Below are positions 16,060 through 24,400 of a DNA stretch of 51,261 bases, in pieces. The position numbers were made by a program, and so were the translations under genes. This DNA is from JBCCLJ01 sp039026915 (GTDB lineage Bacteria > Acidobacteriota > Thermoanaerobaculia > Multivoradales > Multivoraceae). Numbering within the stretch: the first letter of the stretch is position 1; each line of letters opens with the position of its first letter. The DNA lies in contig JBCCLJ010000021.1 in NCBI GenBank assembly GCA_039026915.1, forward strand, positions 1-51,261. Direction: 5' to 3'. The notes under the pieces were generated by a model. It was not told the origin of the DNA. It ran no database searches and saw only the letters and a list, made by a program, of their open reading frames with translations.

Positions 16060-17006
16060 AGCGCTTCGTGCCGCGGTCGTCGTCTGGACGCGTGGAACGA
16101 GAGAGCGCCGTTGCCCCGGTCTGGGGCACATCGGATCTGACCCTCGGTCTGCCCGGAGGTGTCTTTCGCTGCGCCGGACTCTCCGAGAGTCAGGTGGAGG
16201 TCCTCGAGCCACGCTTCGGCGCCTGGCGCGTCGGGCGGCAGCCCGACGTCCACATCGAAGTACGTCGAGCGCCGCAGTCTTCCTTCGACCTGCGCACCGT
16301 GAGCGGCGAGGTGAGCACCTTCGAGCGTGCCTTCGACGCGGACCGCGTGCAGCTTTCAGGCTTCGATCTGCTGGCTGTGATCGAGCGTGAGTCTCTCGAC
16401 GCGGTTCTCCTGACACCCGTCGACGGTGCTCTCGCGTCGTCCGTCGGGACCCCCGATCCTCGCTTCCTCGACGCCTTCGAGAACCTCTTGCGCGTGCTCT
16501 GTGCGTACCGCTGTCTGCGGCAGGGAGGTGCTCTGCTGCACTCGTCCGGGGTGCTGACCGAGCGCGGCGTTCATCTCTTCATCGGACCCTCGGGAGCCGG
16601 GAAGACGACGGTGGCGCGCCTGAGTCAGGAGCGCGGGCTCGGCGTCCTCAGCGACGACATCAATCTCGTGCTTCCGGCAGACGGGGCAGGCTCCTTCGCT
16701 CAGCGGTTACCTTTCGCCGGCGAGCTCGGCAACGGACTGCCCGCACGTCCCGGAGACTGCGGCGTCGTGCTGGGCCTCCATCGCCTGGTGCAGGGTCCAC
16801 GTCACGAGCTTCGTGCTCTGAGCGGAGGATCGGGTCTGGCAGCCCTCCTCGGCAGCTGTCCGTTCGTGAACTCGGACCCGTTTGCTCTGGACCGGCTGAT
16901 CGCCAACCTCGAACCGCTGCAGGATCTCGTCACCGAGCTCTCCTTTCGCCGCGATGCCGACTTCTGGCAGCTGCTGAGTCCCTCGCGACAGGAGGTGCTG
17001 GTGTGA
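16056..17006 (+). CDS. HprK-related kinase of a PqqD/radical SAM operon
   Basis: A 316-residue protein whose C-terminal half resembles the HPr kinase/phosphorylase catalytic core. Walker A is GPSGAGKTT at 177-185, followed by GVLSDDINLVL near 200, matching the P-loop and the acidic Asp-Asp segment of the HprK fold. The N-terminal 150 residues are beta-rich and unlike HPr kinase, as in the HprK-related kinases found beside PqqD-like proteins. Relatives in lasso-peptide clusters phosphorylate a peptide Ser or C-terminus, so phosphorylation of a small peptide or protein is possible. TTG 16056 is chosen because it overlaps the preceding stop (TTGA) and follows a GGGGG-rich ribosome-binding site. 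The stop overlaps the PqqD-like start by four bases. Confidence 0.82.
   Translation: MKRFVPRSSSGRVERESAVAPVWGTSDLTLGLPGGVFRCAGLSESQVEVLEPRFGAWRVGRQPDVHIEVRRAPQSSFDLRTVSGEVSTFERAFDADRVQLSGFDLLAVIERESLDAVLLTPVDGALASSVGTPDPRFLDAFENLLRVLCAYRCLRQGGALLHSSGVLTERGVHLFIGPSGAGKTTVARLSQERGLGVLSDDINLVLPADGAGSFAQRLPFAGELGNGLPARPGDCGVVLGLHRLVQGPRHELRALSGGSGLAALLGSCPFVNSDPFALDRLIANLEPLQDLVTELSFRRDADFWQLLSPSRQEVLV
16990..16996 (+). promoter_or_regulatory. Strong ribosome-binding site fixing the PqqD-like GTG start
   Basis: AGGAGGT, a full match to the anti-Shine-Dalgarno sequence, lies six bases before GTG 17003 inside the end of the HprK-like gene. It decides the start and suggests high translation of the PqqD-like protein relative to its neighbours. 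Confidence 0.75.
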
Positions 17007-17269
17007 GCGTGCGTCTGCGCCGAGACGTGCGCTTCCGCGTGGTCGGCGACGAGGCGATCGTCATTCGACAGCGAGCGGCCGAGGTTCTCGTGCTGAACGA
17101 GGTCGGCGCACGCATTCTGCAGCTGCTCGAAGGCGAGCCGAACCTCGACGAGCTCGTCGATTCGCTCGCGCAAGAGTTCGAGGCGGAGCGGAGCCAGCTG
17201 CAGGCCGACGCCGTCGCCTTCGTCGCTGAGCTCGTCGAAGCGGGAGTCCTCGAGGAGGTCTCGCCCTGA
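17003..17269 (+). CDS. PqqD-like peptide-recognition protein
   Basis: An 88-residue PqqD-family protein, the winged-helix RiPP recognition element that binds a leader peptide and delivers it to a radical SAM enzyme. Typical features are the three-strand start (VRFRVVGDEAIVIRQRAAEVLVLNEVG), then the helix ARILQLLEGEPNLDELVDSLAQEF and a final helix with AFVAELVEAGVLEE. Length matches stand-alone PqqD proteins. It overlaps the HprK-like stop by four bases and precedes the radical SAM gene directly, which is the classic PqqD-radical SAM arrangement. PqqA, PqqB, PqqC and PqqE-like context are absent, so PQQ synthesis is not indicated. Confidence 0.9.
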   Translation: MSVRLRRDVRFRVVGDEAIVIRQRAAEVLVLNEVGARILQLLEGEPNLDELVDSLAQEFEAERSQLQADAVAFVAELVEAGVLEEVSP

Positions 17270-17283
17270 GCTATCACGACCTC

Positions 17284-18327
17284 GTGCGCACGACCTGGGA
17301 CGACAACGTCCTCTTCTCCGTTCTTCTCGAGCTGACGTACGCCTGCAACCTCGACTGCGACTTCTGCTACAACGACCTTGCGTTGCGCGGGCAGCCGCTC
17401 TCGTACGAGCAGTACGAAGCGCTGCTCGACGAGCTGGCGGAACTGGGCGCGCTCAACCTCATCCTGACGGGAGGCGAGCCGCTGGCCCACCCGCGCTTTC
17501 TCGACATCGGCGAGCTGGCGCGCGACCGCGGCTTCGTCGTGCGCATCAAATCGAACGGTCACGCGCTGCGCGGCGTCAGAGCGCGACGCATTCAGGAGCG
17601 CATCGATCCGTTTCTGATCGAAGTGAGTCTGCACGGCGCCTGCGCCGCGACGCACGATCGCCAGACGCGCGTCCCCGGCAGCTTCGATCGCCTGCTCGCG
17701 AACCTGGAGGAACTGCGCGAGCTCGGATTGCGCATCAAGATCAATTCGACGCTGACCCGTTGGAACGAGGATGAGATCGAGGGCATGTACGAGATCGCGG
17801 ACGGCCTCGGCTATCGCCTGCAGATCGATCCGGAAGTCACGCCCCGTGACGACGGTGACGTCAGCCCGCTCGAGTTGTCGGCGACCCGGGAGGGACTGCA
17901 GCGCCTCTTCGAGATTCAGCGTCAGCGGTCGGCGGCTGCATCACAGGCGGAACCTCCATCGGAAGCTCCCGTGAAGACGTCGTCCGCGCCGGCGCGCCCG
18001 CAGAAGCACTGCGGTGCAGGTTCCTCCGGCCTCGCCATCGATCCCTTCGGCAACGTCTATCCCTGCGTCCAGTGGCGCCGCCCCGTCGGATCGCTGCACG
18101 AGAGCTCTCTCGCGCAGCTCTGGCGGGGGAGCCCGGTGCTCGACGAGGTGCGTGAGGCCACGGTGAAGGTGCGTCAGCATCTGCTCGGTCTCGGTGAGCG
18201 AGCGCCGACGGCCTTTTGTCCCGGCGCCGCCGAAGCGAGCACCGGCTCGCCCTTCGAGCTGCACGCTCCGGCCGAGCGCCGACGCGACAGTGAACGAGCG
18301 GTGCGCAGCCTGCCGGTCCTGGCCTAG
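17284..18327 (+). CDS. Radical SAM protein with short SPASM-like C-terminus
   Basis: A 347-residue radical SAM enzyme. Cys21, Cys25 and Cys28 (CNLDCDFC) bind the SAM-cleaving [4Fe-4S] cluster. GGEP at 63-66 is the SAM-amino contact, and SNGHAL and EVSLHG follow as in PqqE/MoaA-type barrels. The C-terminal part has Cys243, Cys261 (in GNVYPCVQWRRPVGSL, a SPASM-type signature) and Cys312 (FCPG). That suffices for one auxiliary cluster at most, fewer than a full SPASM domain. The substrate is presumably a peptide presented by the PqqD-like partner, but no precursor gene is visible. GTG 17284 is the conventional start. A CTG at 17266 overlapping the preceding stop (CTGA) has a perfect AGGAGGT site six bases upstream and could be the true start. 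Confidence 0.9.
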   Translation: MRTTWDDNVLFSVLLELTYACNLDCDFCYNDLALRGQPLSYEQYEALLDELAELGALNLILTGGEPLAHPRFLDIGELARDRGFVVRIKSNGHALRGVRARRIQERIDPFLIEVSLHGACAATHDRQTRVPGSFDRLLANLEELRELGLRIKINSTLTRWNEDEIEGMYEIADGLGYRLQIDPEVTPRDDGDVSPLELSATREGLQRLFEIQRQRSAAASQAEPPSEAPVKTSSAPARPQKHCGAGSSGLAIDPFGNVYPCVQWRRPVGSLHESSLAQLWRGSPVLDEVREATVKVRQHLLGLGERAPTAFCPGAAEASTGSPFELHAPAERRRDSERAVRSLPVLA

Positions 18328-18338
18328 TTCGATGCGGC

Positions 18339-19727
18339 TCACGTTCCTCGGGAAGTCAGCACGATCTTCACCGTGCGCAGCAGAATCGTGACGTCGAGCC
18401 AGATGCTCCAGTTGGCGAGATACGCGAGGTCGTAGCGCAGCTTGTTCTCGGGGCTCGAGTCGTAGTCGCCGTTGACCTGCGCGAGTCCGGTCAGGCCCGG
18501 CTGCACGGCGAAACGGCCGGCGTATCCGGGCACCTCTTCCAAGTACTGTGCGACGAAGCCGGGCCTCTCGGGCCGCGGCCCTACGAGGCTCATCGAGCCG
18601 CCGAGCACGTTGACGAGTTGCGGCAGCTCGTCGAGCCGGAGATTGCGGAGCCAGCTGCCGATCGGCGTGATCCGCGGATCGTCTCGGCGCGCCATGATCT
18701 CCTGCTGCGAAGTCTCGGCGTCGTTGCGCATGGTCCGCAGTTTCCAGATCTTGAAGGGACGACGGTCGCGCCCGAGTCTCGTCTGTGAGTAAAAGACCGG
18801 ACCCTCGGACGTGCTGCGGATGGCGACGGCGCAGATCCCGATGACGGGCAGGGCGAGCAGCAGCATGAGCCCGGCGAGAACGAGGTCGATGGCACGCTTC
18901 AGTGGCCGCCTCGACGTCCACTCGCTCTGGCGCACGACCTCGATCAGCGGCACGTCGTGAATCGAGCGGTAGCGCATCCGGCCGACGAGGCTCTCGAAGG
19001 GCGTGGGCAGCAGCAGGATGTTCGGTCGACGATCCGCATTTTGGGCGAGTTGATCGAAGAGCGCCGTCTCCCAGGTCGTGCTGGTGCTCGCCAGGATGAC
19101 CTCGTCGGCGTCGTTCTCGTCGAGCAGTCGGGGCAGGTCTTCGGTCGTCCCCAGGCACTTGCCGAGTGCGGGCTCCGGCGCGCGTAGGCCCGCCTCGTGG
19201 GGAGGCGTTACGTAGCCGACGATGCTGAGCCCGTGCCAGTGGTAGGTGTCGACGTCCTTCGCCAGCTCCACCGCAGTGGCGTTGGCCCCGACGACGATGG
19301 CGCGCTGGGCCGGCGGCCGGAGAGTGCGGTCCATCAGCAGGCGAGAGACAAACAGCAGGAAGAGGTTGAAGGCGACGTAGAGCAGGAGCACCGAGCGGGG
19401 AAACCGCCGCTCCATCAGAAAGAAATAGCCAGCGAAGCAGAAGCCCTGGAAGAAGGTGCTGAAGACGAGGCGCCGCAAACGCTCGGCTCGTTGCCTGGGA
19501 TGTGGGAGCTCATAAAAGCCGAAGAAATAGAGGATGGCGTTCTGACTCACCGCGACCAGAGACAGTGCGGTCAGCAGATAAACGACGCGATCCGACGGCA
19601 GCAGGCTCGTGGTCAGAGGAACCGGCAGGTTCAGGCGTACGTAGAAGGCGAGCGCCATGGCCGCAACGCCGGCGACCAGGTCGCCAGCGACCCGCACGAG
19701 GCGCCAGATGCTGAGGGAAGTGCGCAA
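18339..19727 (-). CDS. Initiating sugar-phosphate transferase (WbaP/EpsE-like)
   Basis: Polyprenyl-phosphate hexose-1-phosphate transferase that loads the first sugar onto undecaprenyl phosphate at the inner membrane. In this 462-residue protein four N-terminal TM segments (about 10-120) are followed by a Rossmann-like CoA-binding-3 domain (AIVVGANATAVELAKDV, about 145-260). The membrane-associated catalytic domain then starts at KRAIDLVLAGLMLLLALPVIG (about 280). Bacterial sugar transferase motifs are GPVFYSQTRLGRDRRPFKIWKLRTM, LRNLRLDELPQLVNVLGGSMSLVGPRPERPGF and VQPGLTGLAQVNG. It converges on the radical SAM gene with an 11-base gap. The start is TTG 19727, needed to include the first TM; no strong ribosome-binding site is seen. 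It belongs functionally with the Wza/Wzc operon, although that lies 11 kb away. Confidence 0.93.
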   Translation of the reverse strand: MRTSLSIWRLVRVAGDLVAGVAAMALAFYVRLNLPVPLTTSLLPSDRVVYLLTALSLVAVSQNAILYFFGFYELPHPRQRAERLRRLVFSTFFQGFCFAGYFFLMERRFPRSVLLLYVAFNLFLLFVSRLLMDRTLRPPAQRAIVVGANATAVELAKDVDTYHWHGLSIVGYVTPPHEAGLRAPEPALGKCLGTTEDLPRLLDENDADEVILASTSTTWETALFDQLAQNADRRPNILLLPTPFESLVGRMRYRSIHDVPLIEVVRQSEWTSRRPLKRAIDLVLAGLMLLLALPVIGICAVAIRSTSEGPVFYSQTRLGRDRRPFKIWKLRTMRNDAETSQQEIMARRDDPRITPIGSWLRNLRLDELPQLVNVLGGSMSLVGPRPERPGFVAQYLEEVPGYAGRFAVQPGLTGLAQVNGDYDSSPENKLRYDLAYLANWSIWLDVTILLRTVKIVLTSRGT

Positions 19728-19951
19728 GAGAAGAGCCGTGAGCCGGGCGGAAATGGAAGGGAGTCTCGAGCGGGGACGGTCTCGTCAGCATATGCCGAGG
19801 TGCCATTGCTGGAAAGCGAGCCCCTGCGGTGCTCGGGTGCCAGATTCCCAGGAGCACTCACGTTTCGGGCTCGGGTGGTCGGTTCTCGCGAGCGAGGATA
19901 GGATCCGCCGCAACGCGGGCGACGGCGCTCGCCTTGTATCGAGAGCTCCCC

Positions 19952-20899
19952 ATGAAAGTCGTCGAACACCTGGAACGAGCCGATCAGCCGCTGATCAGCT
20001 TCGAGATCATCCCGCCCCTGCGCGGCGGCACCCTGCAGAAGCTGCTCGATCTGATCGACGTGCTCAAGGACTGGAACCCGCCGTTCATCGACATCACGTC
20101 GCACGCGGCCGAGGCGACGTACGAAGAGACGCGCACCGGCATCGTGCGACGGGTCAAGCGCAAGCGCCCGGGCACGCTCGGCGTCTGCGCCCTGATCCAG
20201 AACAAGTACAACATCGACGCAGTACCGCACGTGCTCTGCCAGGGCTTCAGTCGGGAAGAGACCGAGGACTTCCTCATCGAGCTGCGCTACCTCGGCATCG
20301 ACAACGTGCTCGCGATCCGCGGCGACGACTCGGGCTACACGAAGCCTCTCGGCGACGGCCGCAGCGCGAACGCTCACGCCTGCGATCTGGTGCAGCAGGT
20401 CACCGACATGAACTCGGGCAGCTACCTCGACGATTCGCTGCTCAACACCGACCCGACCAACTTCTGCGTCGGCGTGGCGGGCTACCCCGAGAAGCACTTC
20501 GAGGCGCCGAACATCGACTCCGACGTGCGCTACGCCAAGGCCAAGGTCGACGCGGGTGCGGAGTACATCGTCACCCAGATGTTCTTCGACAATGCCGTCT
20601 ACTTCGACTACGTCGAGCGCTGCCGCGCCGCGGGCATCGAAGTGCCGATCATCCCCGGTCTCAAGATACTGACCTTGAAGAAGCATCTGACGTCGCTGCC
20701 GCGTGTCTTCTCGATCAACATCCCGAATGCCCTGTCGGAGGAGGTCGAGAGGGCCGATCCGAAGAGTGTCGTCGACATCGGCGTCGAATGGGCGCTGGCG
20801 CAGACGCGGGAGCTGATGGAGCACGACGTGCCGAGCGTGCACTTCTACATCATGTCGAGCACCCAGGCGATCAAGCGACTGATGAAGCAGCTCCGCTAG
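19952..20899 (+). CDS. metF: 5,10-methylenetetrahydrofolate reductase
   Basis: Reduces 5,10-methylene-THF to 5-methyl-THF, the methyl donor for the methionine synthase encoded next. The 315-residue product has the FAD/TIM-barrel MetF motifs: SFEIIPPLRGG near residue 14 (the Glu is the catalytic acid), DITSHAAEATYEET, ALIQNKYNID, YLGIDNVLAIRGDDSGYTK, and AGAEYIVTQMFFDNAVYFDYV near 200. The last is the typical Q-x-F-F/Y-D segment. ATG 19952 follows GAGAGC at a suitable distance; the open frame extends upstream without support. No S-box is visible upstream of this gene, so SAM control is seen only at metH. A 308-base stretch plus the riboswitch separates the two, so they may be independently transcribed. 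Confidence 0.95.
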   Translation: MKVVEHLERADQPLISFEIIPPLRGGTLQKLLDLIDVLKDWNPPFIDITSHAAEATYEETRTGIVRRVKRKRPGTLGVCALIQNKYNIDAVPHVLCQGFSREETEDFLIELRYLGIDNVLAIRGDDSGYTKPLGDGRSANAHACDLVQQVTDMNSGSYLDDSLLNTDPTNFCVGVAGYPEKHFEAPNIDSDVRYAKAKVDAGAEYIVTQMFFDNAVYFDYVERCRAAGIEVPIIPGLKILTLKKHLTSLPRVFSINIPNALSEEVERADPKSVVDIGVEWALAQTRELMEHDVPSVHFYIMSSTQAIKRLMKQLR

Positions 20900-21206
20900 C
20901 GAACGGTGAGGCGTTCGCGGCACCCCTCCGCAGGGCCGATGCCCACTTCTTCGCTTGCCGTCGAGCCGAGAGCAACGGGAGCCTCGTCCACGAGGAGCTG
21001 GCGCTCCTTTGTCCCCGACGGTGCGGGCGCGGAGCCCTCGAGAGGGACTTCGACGGCGAGGCGGCTGGCCACCCGTTTGCGGCGCCTCGAGACGGCGGCC
21101 GAGGTCGCGCAGCGAAACGATGTACCGATCTGCGCCCCGGACGAGCCGAAGGCGGCCGAGGCCTGCGCAGAATTGGGATAGACTGTAGGAGATCGCTGCG
21201 GCGATT
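20900..21206. other. Metabolic intergenic stretch before metH riboswitch
   Basis: This 307-base stretch between metF and the S-box holds no gene I can support. A minus-strand frame ending at 20896 has coding-like composition but no good start codon. A small inverted repeat (ATCGC-TGCG-GCGAT, about 21191-21204) abuts the riboswitch. A promoter for metH must lie here; TAGACT near 21179 is a weak -10 candidate. Confidence 0.4.
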
Positions 21207-21323
21207 GCTCATCGAGACCGGTAGAGGGATTAGGCCCGAAGAAACCGGGGCAACCTTCGAACTTCGCAAGTCGAAAGGTGCCAACTCCTACGGAAGCTGG
21301 GTGACCAGCGCCGAGAGATGAGT
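21207..21323 (+). ncRNA. SAM-I (S-box) riboswitch upstream of metH
   Basis: The sequence carries the hallmark S-box pattern in order. P1 5' arm CTCATC (21208-21213) is followed by GAGACCGGTAGAGGGA and GGCCCGAAGAAACC, the P2/kink-turn side. GGGGCAACC follows, then a short P3 hairpin (CTTCG-AACTTC-GCAAG region), AGGTGCCAA and TCCTACGGAAGCTGGG (P4). The P1 3' arm GATGAG (21317-21322) closes a perfect six-pair stem, with a further G-U pair outside it. It binds S-adenosylmethionine and should lower metH expression when SAM is plentiful. The expression platform is not obvious: no U-tract terminator follows. A GGGGAT/ATCCCC hairpin just before the ribosome-binding site suggests translational control. 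Confidence 0.93.
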
Positions 21324-21362
21324 CCCGGGGCTTTGGCCACCGAGCGACGACTTTCGCGGACG

Positions 21363-21387
21363 GGGGATCGATGCGCAGGCCATCCCC
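21363..21387 (+). promoter_or_regulatory. Hairpin between riboswitch and metH ribosome-binding site
   Basis: GGGGAT (21363-21368) and ATCCCC (21382-21387) form a perfect six-pair stem with a 13-base loop, ending seven bases before GAGGAA (21395-21400) and the ATG at 21406. It may be part of the riboswitch expression platform. Pairing with the aptamer P1 could not be confirmed by eye. Confidence 0.4.
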
Positions 21388-21405
21388 ACAGTTCGAGGAA
21401 TTCCC

Positions 21406-24400
21406 ATGAGTGCCCCCACCCCCCACAGTCCCGCTCGCATCGCAGCTCTTCGTTCGGCGCTCGAAGAACGCATCCTGGTTCTCGATGGGGCCACCGGAAC
21501 GGCGATGCAGGATTCGAATCTTGGACCCGAAGACTTCGGCGGCGAGGACCTCGACGGTTGCAACGAGAACCTCTGCCTGACGCGGCCCGACGTCGTTCAG
21601 GGCGTGCATCGAAGCTACCTCGAGGCCGGCGCCGACATCGTCGAGACGAACACCTTCGGGGGAACACCCCTGGTGCTCGCTGAGTACGACCTGCAGGACA
21701 AGGCCTACGAGATCAACCGGGCCGCGGCCGAGCTCGCGCGACGTGCCTGCGAAGAGATCGAGGCGGTCGACGGCAGGGTGCGGTGGGTCTGTGGCTCCGT
21801 CGGCCCGACGACCAAGGCGATCTCGGTGACCGGCGGCGTGACGTTCGAGGAGCTGATCGAGAACTTCCGGGCGCAGACGATGGGCCTCGTCGACGGCGGC
21901 GTCGACTACCTTCTCCTCGAGACCTGTCAGGACACGCGCAACGTCAAGGCCGGCCTGCTCGGCATGGACCAGGCCTTTCGAGAGCTCGGCGTCGAGGTTC
22001 CGGTCGCGGTCTCGGCGACGATCGAGACCATGGGCACGATGTTGGGCGGTCAAGACGCCGAAGCACTCGCCGTTTCGCTGCTGCACAAGGACCTGCTCTA
22101 CGTCGGCCTCAACTGTGCCACCGGACCGGAGCAGATGACCGATCACCTTCGGACCCTGAGCGAGATCTGCCGAACGCGGATCGGCTGCGTGCCGAACGCT
22201 GGCCTACCCGACGAAGACGGCGAGTACGGCCAGACGCCCGAGATCTTCGAGCGGAATGTCGAGCGGTTCCTTCAGGAAGGTTGGATCAACCTGATCGGTG
22301 GCTGCTGTGGAACGACGGCGGAGCACATCACCTCGCTGAAGAAGCTCGTCGAGGGCCGCCCCCCGCGCCCGATCGTCGACCATCAGCGCGCTCTTGTCTC
22401 CGGTCTCGAAGCGGCGGAGCTCAACGAGGACAATCGACCGCTGCTCGTCGGTGAGCGCACCAACGTGCTCGGGAGCCGCGCGTTCAAGAAGCTGATCCAG
22501 AAGGGTGACTTCGAAGCGGCTGCCGAGGTCGGGCGTGCTCAGGTGCGTGGCGGTGCGCAAATCGTCGACGTCTGCCTGCAGGATCCGGATCGCGACGAAG
22601 TACAGGACGTCGAGCTCTTCCTCGATCAGCTGATTCGCCGCGTCAAAGCGCCGCTGATGATCGACTCCACGGACGAAGTCGTCATGGAGCGCGCGCTGAC
22701 CTACTGCCAGGGAAAGTCGATTCTCAACTCGATCAACCTGGAGGACGGCCTCGAGCGCTTCGAGAAGGTCGTCCCGCTGGCGCGTCGCTACGGCTGCGCC
22801 CTGGTCGTTGGCCTGATCGACGAGGCGGGCATGGCGGTTTCGGTCGAACGCAAGCTCGAGGTCGCCCAGCGCTCCTTCGAGATTCTCACGCAGCAGTACG
22901 GCATCGAGCCCCAGGACATCTGGTGGGACCCGCTCGTCTTTCCGTGCGGCACGGGGGACGAAAACTACCTGGGCTCCGCCAAGGCGACGATTGACGGCGT
23001 GCGCGAAGTGAAGGCTGCCTTCCCGGGAACCAAGACGATTCTGGGCGTCTCGAACGTCAGCTTCGGTCTGCCGAACGCCGGACGCGAGGTACTCAATTCG
23101 GTCTTTCTCTACCACGCGACCCGAGCCGGACTCGATACGGCGATCGTCAACACGCAGAAGCTCGCCCGCTATGCCGAGATCCCGCAGGAGGAGCGCGAGC
23201 TCGCGGAGCTGTTCTTGAAGCTCGAGCTCGGCGATGTCGAAGGAGGCGATCGCGCCGTTGCGGTCTTCACCGAGCACTTTCGCGGGCGCAAGTCGGCCGT
23301 CGCCACGGTCGACCGGCTGTCGCTCCCGGTCGGCGAACGCCTGTCGCGCTCGATCATCGAAGGCAGCAAGGAGGGGCTCGAAGAAGACCTCGCGGAGGCT
23401 CTTGGCGATGCCACCTGGCCCGAGCCTCTCGACATCATCAACGGCCCACTCATGGCGGGCATGAGTGAAGTCGGTCGGCTCTTCAACGACAACGAGTTGA
23501 TCGTCGCCGAGGTGCTGCAGAGTGCCGAGGTGATGAAAGCTGCCGTCGCCTTCCTCGAGCCTCACATGGAGGACGCAACCGAGGGTGAGTCCGAAGGCCT
23601 CGCTCGCGCCAAGGTGATCCTGGCGACGGTGAAGGGCGACGTGCACGACATCGGCAAGAACCTCGTCGACATCATCCTGTCGAACAATGGCTACGAGGTC
23701 GTCAACCTGGGTATCAAGGTGCCCAGCGAGCAGCTCATCCAGGCCGTGCGGGAGCACCGCCCGGACGTCGTCGGACTCTCCGGACTTCTGGTCAAGAGCG
23801 CTCAGCAGATGGTGACGACGGCGGGCGACATGAAGGAGGCCGGCATCGACTGCGACTTGATCGTCGGCGGTGCGGCGCTGACGCGCCGATTCACCCACAA
23901 ACGGATCGCGCCGGAGTACGGTGGCGTCTGTACCTACGCCAAAGACGCGATGCACGGTCTCGCTCTGGTCGAACAGCTGACCGGCGACACCCGGGACTCC
24001 CTCCTCGGCGAAATCGAGAAGGTCTCCCTCGCCGATCTCGAGGTGGCCGACAAGGCGCCGAGGGTCAAGGGCGTTGCTGGAACGAAGCGCAGCGCCGACG
24101 TCCGTCTCGACGTCGAGGTGCCGGTCCCGCCGCACACCGATCGCCACGTGCAGACGTTGGAGCTGGACGAAGTGTGGAAGTGCCTGAACCCGCAGATGCT
24201 CTACGGCAAGCACCTCGGACTCAAGGGTTCGGTCGAGCGTCTCGCTGAAGCGCAGGACGAGAAGTACCTCAAGCTGCGCGAGACCATCACCGAGCTCGAG
24301 GCCTTGGGGCGTGGAGGGGCGCTCGAGGCCCGGGGCGTCTGGAGGTTCTTTCCGGCACAGAGCAGCGGTAACACGCTCACGCTCTTCGACCCCTCGAGTG

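Noticed and set aside
16056..18327. PQQ biosynthesis cluster
   Set aside because: Only a PqqD-like and a radical SAM gene are present; PqqA, PqqB and PqqC are absent and the accompanying kinase and peptidase-like genes do not belong to PQQ synthesis.
20896..21180. Minus-strand open frame ending beside the metF stop with coding-like composition
   Set aside because: No ATG, GTG or TTG start with a ribosome-binding site gives a sensible protein; only a 57-residue GTG-started tail is possible, and it has no recognisable motif.
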